18,275 bases of DNA, from positions 1-18,275 of the forward strand of contig JAWPNA010000271.1 of NCBI GenBank assembly GCA_045402695.1, in the 5' to 3' direction. Positions 8,301-15,184 of this stretch are shown here, piece after piece (position 1 is the first letter of the stretch; each line of letters begins with the position of its first letter). The position numbers and the translations under genes are program-made. This DNA is from JAWPNA01 sp045402695. Lineage in GTDB: Bacteria; Acidobacteriota; Polarisedimenticolia; JACPZX01; DASXTC01. A model generated the notes under the pieces. It did no database searches. It was not told where the DNA came from and saw only the letters and a program-made list of their open reading frames with translations.

Positions 8301-8728
8301 ACGACCCAGCCAACCAGTACACGATCGAGTTCATGCTCAAGAACGAGGGGTACCAGGTCATCATCGCCGAGAACGGGCAGGAAGGCATCGAAAAGGCAGG
8401 CGCCGTTCAGCCCGACATCATCCTCATGGACATGATGATGCCCGTGATGGGCGGCTACGAGGCCACCAAGGTGCTCAAGGATACGCCCGGCGTGATGGAG
8501 ATCCCGGTCATCGCACTGACCGCAGCCGCCATGACCGGCGACCGCGAAAAGGCCCTGGCAGCCGGCTGCGACGACTACGTCAGCAAGCCGGTGAACCGTG
8601 AGCACCTCATGGAGCGCATCGCCCACTGGATCGCCCAGGTCCGCCAGGCCCGGATCGACAGCATCGGCCCTGACGCGCCGCAGCTCGCCGGACCCTCTCC
8701 AACATCACCCCTGACCCAGCCATTCTGA
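5330..8728 (+). CDS. Membrane hybrid histidine kinase: dCache, HAMP, HisKA, HATPase, three receivers
   Basis: Sensor kinase of 1132 residues. TM1 (about 15-35) and TM2 (about 327-347) bracket a periplasmic region of roughly 290 residues. Its VTDRYGVNAVAS stretch followed by DEAWWHQAV is typical of dCache small-molecule sensors. HAMP (about 347-400) and a coiled coil lead to HisKA with phospho-acceptor His449 (SHELRTP). The ATPase domain (about 552-668) has the N box (NLIGNGIKF), DTGIGIA and GGTGLGL. Three receivers follow, with phospho-acceptors at about Asp757, Asp879 and Asp1034. The second has KNP where KP is usual. No HPt domain is seen. The start is GTG 5330 with GGGAGG three bases upstream. 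Fourteen bases separate it from the diguanylate cyclase gene, so it probably controls c-di-GMP. The ligand is unknown. Confidence 0.93.
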   Translation: MTTPPRHWRSLSSELTLVYASLSVSLVVLLSYIAYQRNSQILEEGIRQELLLTVDQTLQGINAEIEERVSEIQTLTLVPTLKDVAILGTRRSEILHLQDATEAETVKALSMPSAALPIKSAEAFLVDLKENHSYVAEVFVTDRYGVNAVASNPTTDLRQADEAWWHQAVIQKMYLSNLEYDESAGSYAYSIALPIPDDPRPPIGIIKAVINLKALQDLVHSVRIGRGGYLVVISREGMVLCHPDPQYVYRPIGEVPTLAPVAALINSSPRGVTNFDPRQDGNDGQMWMVGYSRLMHPASLGPLNWTVAAVVSRAEVTSPILAVRNGAIMAGMVFILAAVPIVFMLSRRLSGPLVDLALRADRISEGDLDVSLSMPSSNEIGRLASALAAMVDNLKASHRRTLDINAGLEKIVRDRTEELQRKNRQIEAQNKKVMEASRLKSQFLANMSHELRTPLNAVLALSEIMSNEMSGPLNEEQMKQVSIINRSGKSLLRLINDVLDLSKIEAGRMGLERAPMSLPSLLNLVADTLRPLAEDKSLALVVSRAPDLPEFLKSDEQKLRQILINLIGNGIKFTERGSVRVEASFIKKPQMISFAIIDTGIGIAPDAIERIFDEFCQGDGSTTRKYGGTGLGLTISKKMAELMGGTLAVTSTLGHGSSFTLTVPYEPAPPVPATAAETLRRVRLQVPEPSLMSTSDDSATALNEGKPIVLVAEDEPDNLYIMKKYLNRHGCSVVFARDGNEVLPKARKYKPIAITLDLVLPKKNGWDVLAELKTDTETKGIPVIVVSVLDNQERGFCLGAYRYLVKPINETDLTDTVHQIQWAERKDVKRVLIVDDNVVDSDLLARLLSENKYEVLRAARGEEGIATAAREKPDLVMLDLSMPGMDGFQVMEGLKQRDETRGIPVVIYTAKDLSAEEQAILRRDAQKVFLKNPLEPSRMLADIGELLKTLPSRQEPAAAVGPDPMQRAAAAVQAVASAVRAEVNKILLVEDDPANQYTIEFMLKNEGYQVIIAENGQEGIEKAGAVQPDIILMDMMMPVMGGYEATKVLKDTPGVMEIPVIALTAAAMTGDREKALAAGCDDYVSKPVNREHLMERIAHWIAQVRQARIDSIGPDAPQLAGPSPTSPLTQPF

Positions 8729-8806
8729 GAGCCGGGCGCGGTTGAACCCTGCACGTTCCAAGCCACTGAATTAGCAGAGGTTCTACCCCCACCTACTACT
8801 CGTCCG

Positions 8807-8821
8807 GTCTCATCCTGAGAC
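8807..8821. promoter_or_regulatory. Palindrome upstream of the sigma-54 promoter (possible activator site)
   Basis: GTCTCA-TCC-TGAGAC is a perfect inverted repeat with 6-bp arms. It lies about 126-140 bases before the predicted sigma-54 start at 8947, the usual distance for an enhancer bound by a Fis-type sigma-54 activator dimer. A second, weaker repeat (GAGCC-TCTCG-GGCTC, 8823-8837) lies right beside it. That the giant regulator downstream binds here is inference. Confidence 0.4.
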
Positions 8822-8920
8822 TGAGCCTCTCGGGCTCCGCGTTGATGTCCGAGCGTTCCTGCCTGGCGATTTCCTTCACTCATAACGGTTTTCCTGTCTG
8901 TCTCCCATCATCCAGGCAGT

Positions 8921-8938
8921 TGGCACATTCGGTGCTTT
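8921..8938 (+). promoter_or_regulatory. Sigma-54 (-24/-12) promoter of the small exported peptide gene
   Basis: TGGCACATTCGGTGCTTT matches the sigma-54 consensus TGGCACG-N4-TTGCW. The invariant GG (8922-8923) and GC (8934-8935) have exactly the required spacing; only the G after TGGCAC and the first T of TTGC differ. Transcription would start near 8947, giving a leader of about 51 bases. A gene for a sigma-54 activator follows in the same cluster, which strengthens the call. Confidence 0.72.
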
Positions 8939-8997
8939 CCAGTTGCCGTGCTTGATCGATCTTTACTGTCGAAAAGACCTTCAAGAGGGAATAAACA

Positions 8998-9231
8998 ATG
9001 ACCACAAGCCTTCGAAGAGCGGTCGCCATTCTGGCACTATCCTGCGTCGCCACGGTGCTCTCATCTAGCAATGGCCTCGCCGGTGCAGGATGGGGAGCTC
9101 CGACTTCGGTCAAGACACAGGCCCTGCATGGCGGCTTGCTCTTGGAGGAGATACCCTCGCCTCCTGAAGAAGTCTCGACTCTTTGGTACCCCGATCTCTT
9201 GGTCTCGCTGATGGCGTTCCTCGTGATCTGA
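8998..9231 (+). CDS. Small exported peptide of unknown function, probable sigma-54 target
   Basis: A 77-residue product I do not recognise. Residues 1-29 look like a Sec signal peptide: positive N-region with Arg6-Arg7, hydrophobic core AVAILALSCVATVL, and small residues at the likely cleavage site NGLA/GAG. The predicted mature part is about 46-48 residues, with an acidic, proline-rich middle (LEEIPSPPEEVS) and a strongly hydrophobic end (LLVSLMAFLVI) that could insert in a membrane or be an amphipathic tail. It has no cysteines after the signal, so it is not disulfide-bonded. The ribosome binding site AGAGGGA stands 7 bases before the ATG. Upstream is a sigma-54 promoter; downstream, 153 bases on, begins a giant sigma-54 activator. 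I infer an effector or signal peptide controlled by that protein. An independent unrelated secreted protein is the alternative. Confidence 0.72.
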   Translation: MTTSLRRAVAILALSCVATVLSSSNGLAGAGWGAPTSVKTQALHGGLLLEEIPSPPEEVSTLWYPDLLVSLMAFLVI

Positions 9232-9313
9232 GCTAGCCCCAAGCCGACGAAACCGATTTCCCAGAGAACCAGTGAACTCGCTGGCTTCCATTTCTACCCC
9301 ACCTCGCGTTCCC

Positions 9314-9342
9314 TTGCCTCGCTTTGTGAATAATCCAATATT
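9314..9342 (+). promoter_or_regulatory. Weak candidate promoter for the giant regulator gene
   Basis: TTGCCT (9314-9319), a 17-base spacer and AATATT (9337-9342) lie in an AT-rich patch upstream of the regulator's GTG. Both boxes match only four of six positions. No terminator is visible between the peptide gene and the regulator, so read-through from the sigma-54 promoter is equally possible. Confidence 0.27.
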
Positions 9343-9384
9343 TCAACCTACCGTCATCCCCCTGTCTGCCCAGATGGAGAGCCT

Positions 9385-12300
9385 GTGCTCCCCGCAGTTA
9401 TCAACGGACGATACCGCGTCATAGGATCCCTTCACTCTACTGACACGCCATCTGCTTATCTGGTCGAAGACCTCCACGTCGGCGCGGAGATTGCTCTCAA
9501 GAATGGCTCTGTCAAGCCCATTCCCCGGGATTCACGAGACCTAAGGCGCGAGTATCTTGTCCTCTCACAGATCGATCACCCACACATAATCAAAGTTCTT
9601 GATTTCGGGGTATGTGACGTGCATGGCTGCTACTTTACGATGCCGTTCGCCGGGCATTCAACTCTTGTAAGTATGGGGCCGCGGTTTTCGCAAGCGGAGA
9701 TTCGCACCATCCTCGTACAGCTTCTTCATGTGCTTGAGTTTCTCACCGCCAGAGGGATTAGCCATGGCGATATCAGTCCCTCCAACATAGTACTGCGTTC
9801 GAATCAGAGTCCATCCCCCGCGGTGGAGCATGATGCCCAATGCAACACGATCACTGCCGTCTCCCCCCACGCTGTCCTCGTGGACTTCGACTCAGCCAGA
9901 CCACTTGATGACACAACTCTCAACAGAGCTCACGGTACAGTCCCCTACATCGCCCCCGAACTCCTTGACGGCGCCCACGGGGACCAACGGTCCGACATCT
10001 TTTCGCTTGGCATGACCCTAGCAGCCTGCCTATGCGCGCGTCCTGTCTTGGTGCCCCCTGGTTACTACAGTCAACGTCTTTTCCCTAGCGATCGAGATTT
10101 ATCTGGAATCGATGAGGACCTGAAGTCCATAGTCCTCTCGATGACGCAACGTGACCCCAAACTACGACCACAGTCAGCGACAGAAGTCCTTGAGCAACTG
10201 TCGCCCGCAAAACCAAGTATCAGTTCAGCCTCAGTGATCGAGTACCTTCGGCCGTACCTAAATCTCGTCCCTTTCCAGGATCGGTCTCCGATACTCTCCT
10301 CGATCGATCAGTCCCTCAAGGAGTGCCCTCCCCTCAGCACTGCTCCCTCCCCTCGGCTGTTCTTCCTGGGAGGTGAGATAGGAATCGGAAAATCCCGCCT
10401 CCTTCATCTCTTACAGGTTCGCTCGCAGATTTCCAACATCCACACGGTCAAGATCGTGTGTAACCCCGACGGCCTCGACTGCCTAGACGCACTCCACGAA
10501 CTTACCCACGACGTAACTCTTGCCCCCGGCACCATCGCTCAGACCACATCCTCGAACCACGCATCGCTTCATTCAACGTGGTACATGCGCTACGTTCCGC
10601 ACGCCTCAGCGAATCATTTAGCTCGTGATCCGATACCCCGCAGGCTCAACGCCCCCAATCCAACTCACGATAATGAACGACTTCGCTTGCTCCATGGTCT
10701 TGCCCATCGACTTCAACTCGCATCTGAACGGCATCAGTTGGCTCTTGTTTTCGACGATCTTCAACACGCCGACACTGAGACCCTCGAACTCCTCCGCCTT
10801 CTCTCGAATCAGCACCGGGGGCCTATTGTGTTCGCCGCCTATGATATGGAGCCGAGTGAGAACCAAGACCTACACGCCTTTCTCCGTCGGCTTTCCGCTC
10901 GCCCCTCCTGCCGACATTTCGTCGTTGACCCCCTCAGTGCGGAGGACACTTCGTCGTTTATTGAGGCAGCTCTGGGCAAGACTGATGTTGCACATCCCCT
11001 TGCCATGATTCTGCATCCCCTGACAAACGGCAACCCACTCCTAATCCAGGAGACGCTCTTCTCCTTAGCTTGCACTGGCAGCCTGACTAGATCGGCTTCG
11101 GGGTGGAACATCAATCTGCCCGATATCTCCATTCTCGACCTTCCAACAAACCTCCGCGACTTCGCTGAACACAAACTCACTAGTCTCCCGGGCCACCTTA
11201 GAAGCGTCCTTGAAGTCCTCGCCACCTTCCGGACCCCGGTCAGCATTTCGCGGCTACGCGACCTCACACATCGTGCGCCCAGTACTCTTCTTAGCGACCT
11301 AGAGAGTCTGGTCTCCCTTGGCGTTTGTAGAAGAGACACATCTGAGCACGGTGACCTCTATTCGTTCCGACACGGCTGCGTCAGAGAGGTTGTGTACTGC
11401 GGAATGGACAGCTCCCGGCGGCAGTCTCTGCATCGCAGGATCGCACAATTCTTGGAATCATCTACTCCACTACCCGATGCCTCACACCTGGATCGAATCG
11501 CCCATCACTATATTGAAGGTATGGACTTCCTGAAGGCCCCAGAGTATGCCTTCCGGGCGGCCAACGTGGCACTGGAGCACTTTGCGACGAGACGCGCCAT
11601 CGACCTTCTCGTGAAAGGCCTTAACCTGACTCGCCGCGAAGACACTTCTAGGCGATTCGAGGGACTCGAAGCGGTTGCCGCCCTTCTGGCCATGACTGGG
11701 GACCTCACCCGAGCGAGCAACTTCTACCACGAGATGCTTTTTCTGGCGAGATCTACCAGCGCCCCTGACAAGGCGGCTCTCGCGGTCCGAGAAATCGCAG
11801 AAATATTGGTAGAAGCAGGCGAACTCGCTCGGGGCCAAGCGTACGCTCTGGACTCCGAATCACGATTCCGTTCTCTTGCGGATCCTGTCGGTGAGGCCAG
11901 GTCGATTGGTATCCAGGCTCAGGCGATGCGGAAGACAGGTGACTACCCACGAGCCCGGGAACTTGCAGAACGAGCTTTTTCCAAGGCTGTGGAGTCCGGG
12001 GATCTTTATGTTCAATCACTCGCCAGGAATCTCGAAGGACTTATAGCGACAGATCTCGGCGAACACGCGAAGGCCGTTGCATCCTTGGAGCATGCGCTGC
12101 AACTCAAGACCCAGATTGGCGATATTGGAGGCATTGTTGTAACACTGAACAACATGGGGCTAGTGTATCTTGAGCAATGTAGGGTTCGTGAGGCTAGAGT
12201 TTACTTTGAGAGGGCCTTGACGGATTCACGGGAAAAGGGTCTATCTTTAGCAGCGATTCTCGCGTCTATTAATTTGGGTGAGGTGTATCGTCTTCTAGGA

Positions 12301-14757
12301 GATTTGTGTATTGCAGAGAAGTATTTTCGTGAGGCTTTGGCTTTAGCTGATGGTTCAGGTAGAAAGCAGTTTGCTATATACACACTGTTCAACCTTGGGT
12401 ATCTGCAGGTCCTGCTTGGAAACAACAGCGATGCCCTCTCAACTCTGAATCATGCTGAGAGAATGTGCTTGGAGTCAGGTGGTCGGACAGATCTGTGCCT
12501 TGTTCATGTTTGCAAGGCTGACCTTATGCAATATCTCGGACAGTTCTCTCTGGCTTTAGAACTAAGTCAGGCTGCGGCCTTGCTTGCCGAAGAAATAGCG
12601 AGCCCCCAACTAAGGGCTTTGGCGCGGTCGGCCCAAGTGGAGGCGAGGGCAGCGAATGGCCTTGAGATGAGAACGGATGTCTCAATAGATGATTTGTTGA
12701 TCGAGGCGCGCAGATGCGGCCGGCAAGGGGATTTGATGGTTTTGCTGAGAACGAGCGCGCGATCATCTCTTTCTGAAGATATGGTCTCTGAATCGCTTGA
12801 GCGCTCGGTCGAGCTCAAGTCCATCGCCAAGGAAGCGGGGCTGCGGCCAGACTTGGCCCGAGCGGCACTGCTGGAGGGGCAGGCCCTGCTCAAGATGCAA
12901 CGTAGGGCGGAGGCCCGGACCGTGCTTGAGCAGGGGGCTGAGATGGCTCGTGAGATGGGGCTGCGGCCGCTTTTGTCCCACATTCTTTACTGGCTGTCGC
13001 AGGCACAGGAGGCGGTGGGGGATGCCGCCGCGGCCGCCGAGAGCATCTTCGAGGCCGCCGATCTCATCAACGCCATGGCGGCCGCAATCAGCGAGGAGGA
13101 GTACCGCAAGAGTTATCTCGAGGTCCCAATCAGCCTCGCGGTGCTGCAACATGCCGAGCGCCTACAACGGGCCGGGCTGAAGCGCCGGGCCCCGCGGGGC
13201 TCCACGGAGCAGGAGCCTGATGCGGCGGCCGAGTCGGCGTTCGATGAGGTCTCCAGGTCGCTTGGGCCGGGCGCCTCCCTGCGCACGCTGCTGACGGCCG
13301 TCCTCGACAAGGCCATCGAGGCTGTCCGGGCAGATCGCGGCCTGCTCATTCTGATGGACGCCACGTCGGTGGAAGTGAGCATCGCTCGCAACCTGGAGGG
13401 CGAGACGATCGAAGATGCCACCGACTACTGCCGCAGCATCATCCGGGAGGTCTCTCACGGGGAGCCGATCCTGGCTGTGGACGTGCCCGGAGACGAGCGC
13501 TTCCGCGACAGGAGATCCGTCACGCTCTACGAGATCCTCTCGTTGATGTGCGTGCCACTGAAGCTGGCCGATCGGGTCCTGGGGGCCATCTATTTCGATT
13601 CCCGCTCGGGGAACCGTCTGTTCAGTCCGGAGGACCTGCACCTCATCGAGGCCTACTCCTCCAAGGTGTCCGCCGCCATCGCCGAGGCGCAGGACAGTCA
13701 GCGCCTGCGCGAGCGCCGGGCGGTCATCAACCGCGAGTTGGCAAAGCGTTACCACATCGACAATCTGATAGGCGAGTCGCCCGCCATGCAGCGTCTTTTC
13801 CGGATGATGGAGGCGGTCATCCGGGCCGACTGCAACGTGCTGGTCATCGGCGAATCCGGCACGGGCAAGGAGCTGGTGGCCCGCGCCATCCATTACGCCG
13901 GAGCGCGCAGGCTCTCGAACTTCGTACCGCTCGATTGCGGGGCTGTCCCCGAGCACCTCATCGAGAGCGAGCTGTTCGGATACCGGCGAGGCGCCTTCAC
14001 CGGAGCGGACGCTGACAGGAAGGGGCTGTTCGAGGAAGCCGATGGCGGGACACTCTTCCTCGACGAGATCACCAACACCAGCCTCGCCTTCCAGGCCAAG
14101 CTGTTGCGGGCCCTTCAGTCGGGAGAATTCCGGCGCCTTGGGGACACCACCATACGCCGCGTGGATGCTCGTATCATCGCCGCCACCAACGCGGATGTCG
14201 ACCAGGCCATGAAAGAGGGCCGCTTCCGGGATGATCTCTATTATCGCCTCAACGTCGTGACCCTCACGCTGCCCCCGCTGCGGGAGAGGCGTGAGGACAT
14301 CCCTCTCCTGGCGGAGCATTTCGCCCGACACCTCTGCGAGACACGTGGCCTGCCGTTCCATGGCATCGGGCGGGGGGCGCTCGCGCGTCTCGAGGCGTAC
14401 GGGTGGCCCGGCAACGTTCGGGAGCTGGAGCATGCCATCGAGGCGGCACTCGTCATGTCCGGAGACGGCATGGTGCGCCGCGAGGCACTGCCCGAGAAGG
14501 TGCTGGGCGGGGATCTCGATGAAGTCCGGGATCTCCTGCGCATGGAGCAGGTGTCGGCGGGATCCGGCTCGGACCCGGCTTCATCCCAGGACGAGCGTGC
14601 CTGCGTGGAGGCCGCTCTTGCCAGGTCCGGAGGTGACAAGAGCCGCGCCGCACGCTTGCTGGGCTGGAACCGCATGCGCCTGTACCGCCGCATGAAGAGC
14701 CTCGGCATCCCCTATGACAGCGGCAAAGATCCCTCCTCGACGCAAAGCCCTGAATGA
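9385..14757 (+). CDS. Giant signal-integrating sigma-54 activator: Ser/Thr kinase-like, STAND NTPase, TPR, GAF, AAA+, Fis HTH
   Basis: Cytoplasmic 1790-residue regulator. Residues 9-270 are a Ser/Thr kinase fold with Lys39, HGDISPSN (127-134), DFD (167-169) and APE; the glycine loop is degenerate. A STAND/AAA NTPase follows, with Walker A GGEIGIGKS (329-337) and Walker B ALVFDD (about 453-458), then a winged-helix-like part and a helical TPR-like array (about 700-1260). GAF is at about 1290-1440. The sigma-54 AAA+ domain (about 1458-1700) has GESGTGKE (from 1490), GAFTGA (1536-1541), GGTLFLDE and WPGNVREL. A Fis-type helix-turn-helix closes the protein (about 1736-1775). It should remodel sigma-54 polymerase once a signal reaches the front domains. 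The start is GTG 9385 with GGAG five bases upstream. Composition shifts inside the ORF near 12.8 kb. Its likeliest target is the peptide gene just upstream. Confidence 0.92.
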   Translation: MLPAVINGRYRVIGSLHSTDTPSAYLVEDLHVGAEIALKNGSVKPIPRDSRDLRREYLVLSQIDHPHIIKVLDFGVCDVHGCYFTMPFAGHSTLVSMGPRFSQAEIRTILVQLLHVLEFLTARGISHGDISPSNIVLRSNQSPSPAVEHDAQCNTITAVSPHAVLVDFDSARPLDDTTLNRAHGTVPYIAPELLDGAHGDQRSDIFSLGMTLAACLCARPVLVPPGYYSQRLFPSDRDLSGIDEDLKSIVLSMTQRDPKLRPQSATEVLEQLSPAKPSISSASVIEYLRPYLNLVPFQDRSPILSSIDQSLKECPPLSTAPSPRLFFLGGEIGIGKSRLLHLLQVRSQISNIHTVKIVCNPDGLDCLDALHELTHDVTLAPGTIAQTTSSNHASLHSTWYMRYVPHASANHLARDPIPRRLNAPNPTHDNERLRLLHGLAHRLQLASERHQLALVFDDLQHADTETLELLRLLSNQHRGPIVFAAYDMEPSENQDLHAFLRRLSARPSCRHFVVDPLSAEDTSSFIEAALGKTDVAHPLAMILHPLTNGNPLLIQETLFSLACTGSLTRSASGWNINLPDISILDLPTNLRDFAEHKLTSLPGHLRSVLEVLATFRTPVSISRLRDLTHRAPSTLLSDLESLVSLGVCRRDTSEHGDLYSFRHGCVREVVYCGMDSSRRQSLHRRIAQFLESSTPLPDASHLDRIAHHYIEGMDFLKAPEYAFRAANVALEHFATRRAIDLLVKGLNLTRREDTSRRFEGLEAVAALLAMTGDLTRASNFYHEMLFLARSTSAPDKAALAVREIAEILVEAGELARGQAYALDSESRFRSLADPVGEARSIGIQAQAMRKTGDYPRARELAERAFSKAVESGDLYVQSLARNLEGLIATDLGEHAKAVASLEHALQLKTQIGDIGGIVVTLNNMGLVYLEQCRVREARVYFERALTDSREKGLSLAAILASINLGEVYRLLGDLCIAEKYFREALALADGSGRKQFAIYTLFNLGYLQVLLGNNSDALSTLNHAERMCLESGGRTDLCLVHVCKADLMQYLGQFSLALELSQAAALLAEEIASPQLRALARSAQVEARAANGLEMRTDVSIDDLLIEARRCGRQGDLMVLLRTSARSSLSEDMVSESLERSVELKSIAKEAGLRPDLARAALLEGQALLKMQRRAEARTVLEQGAEMAREMGLRPLLSHILYWLSQAQEAVGDAAAAAESIFEAADLINAMAAAISEEEYRKSYLEVPISLAVLQHAERLQRAGLKRRAPRGSTEQEPDAAAESAFDEVSRSLGPGASLRTLLTAVLDKAIEAVRADRGLLILMDATSVEVSIARNLEGETIEDATDYCRSIIREVSHGEPILAVDVPGDERFRDRRSVTLYEILSLMCVPLKLADRVLGAIYFDSRSGNRLFSPEDLHLIEAYSSKVSAAIAEAQDSQRLRERRAVINRELAKRYHIDNLIGESPAMQRLFRMMEAVIRADCNVLVIGESGTGKELVARAIHYAGARRLSNFVPLDCGAVPEHLIESELFGYRRGAFTGADADRKGLFEEADGGTLFLDEITNTSLAFQAKLLRALQSGEFRRLGDTTIRRVDARIIAATNADVDQAMKEGRFRDDLYYRLNVVTLTLPPLRERREDIPLLAEHFARHLCETRGLPFHGIGRGALARLEAYGWPGNVRELEHAIEAALVMSGDGMVRREALPEKVLGGDLDEVRDLLRMEQVSAGSGSDPASSQDERACVEAALARSGGDKSRAARLLGWNRMRLYRRMKSLGIPYDSGKDPSSTQSPE

Positions 14758-14796
14758 AATCCATCCGAAACACGGACCTCGACTCGAAACGCAGTC

Positions 14797-14826
14797 TTGA
14801 CACGCTTCTCGGGTGTGAGGTATAAA
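14797..14826 (+). promoter_or_regulatory. Sigma-70 type promoter for the HU gene
   Basis: TTGACA (14797-14802), an 18-base spacer and TATAAA (14821-14826). Transcription would start near 14833. A perfect CGACG-CTTGT-CGTCG repeat (14828-14842) spans that position and could be an operator or a 5' hairpin. The strong match suits an abundant nucleoid protein. Confidence 0.75.
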
Positions 14827-14903
14827 ACGACGCTTGTCGTCGATCGCGGCCACGTCAGTTTCAGTCCCACGGACAAACAGCCCAGCCTGAAGGAGGCGAG
14901 TGG

Positions 14904-15176
14904 ATGAACAAAGCGGATCTGATCCAGAAGATTTCAAAGGAAGCCGACATCACGAAGGAGAAGGCGAACCTGGCCATCGACTCTCTGGTGGACGGCGTGA
15001 CGAAGGGCCTCAAGAAGGGCAGTCGCGTGACCCTCGTGGGGTTCGGCACGTTCTATACGGCCAAGCGCAAGGCGCGCACTGGCCGCAACCCGCAGACGGG
15101 CGAGACGATCCAGATCAAGGCAAAGAGAGTTGCCCGCTTCAAGGCCGGCAAAGAGCTCGAATCCTCCGTGAGGTAG
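14904..15176 (+). CDS. hup: HU-family DNA-binding protein
   Basis: Histone-like nucleoid protein that binds and bends DNA as a dimer. The 90-residue product is full length for the family. It has the N-terminal helical dimerisation part (MNKADLIQKIS), the VTLVGFGTFYTAKRKARTGRNPQTGE signature region in which the beta arm carries the RNPQTG tip, and the basic end (IKAKRVARFKAGKEL). HU is favoured over IHF because the sequence follows the HU consensus throughout, though the IHF/HU distinction is not absolute. The ribosome binding site GAAGGAGG lies 7 bases before the ATG. It stands alone, with its own strong promoter and a hairpin after the stop. Confidence 0.96.
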   Translation: MNKADLIQKISKEADITKEKANLAIDSLVDGVTKGLKKGSRVTLVGFGTFYTAKRKARTGRNPQTGETIQIKAKRVARFKAGKELESSVR

Positions 15177-15184
15177 AACCCATC

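Noticed and set aside
9232..9384. Terminator between the peptide gene and the giant regulator
   Set aside because: Only a 5-bp stem (CCAGT/GCTGG) without a T-run is present; read-through cannot be excluded.
13162..14433. 423-codon open frame on the minus strand
   Set aside because: It lies wholly antisense to the GAF and sigma-54 AAA+ domains, whose motifs are intact; the product shows no known motif and is typical of a high-GC shadow.
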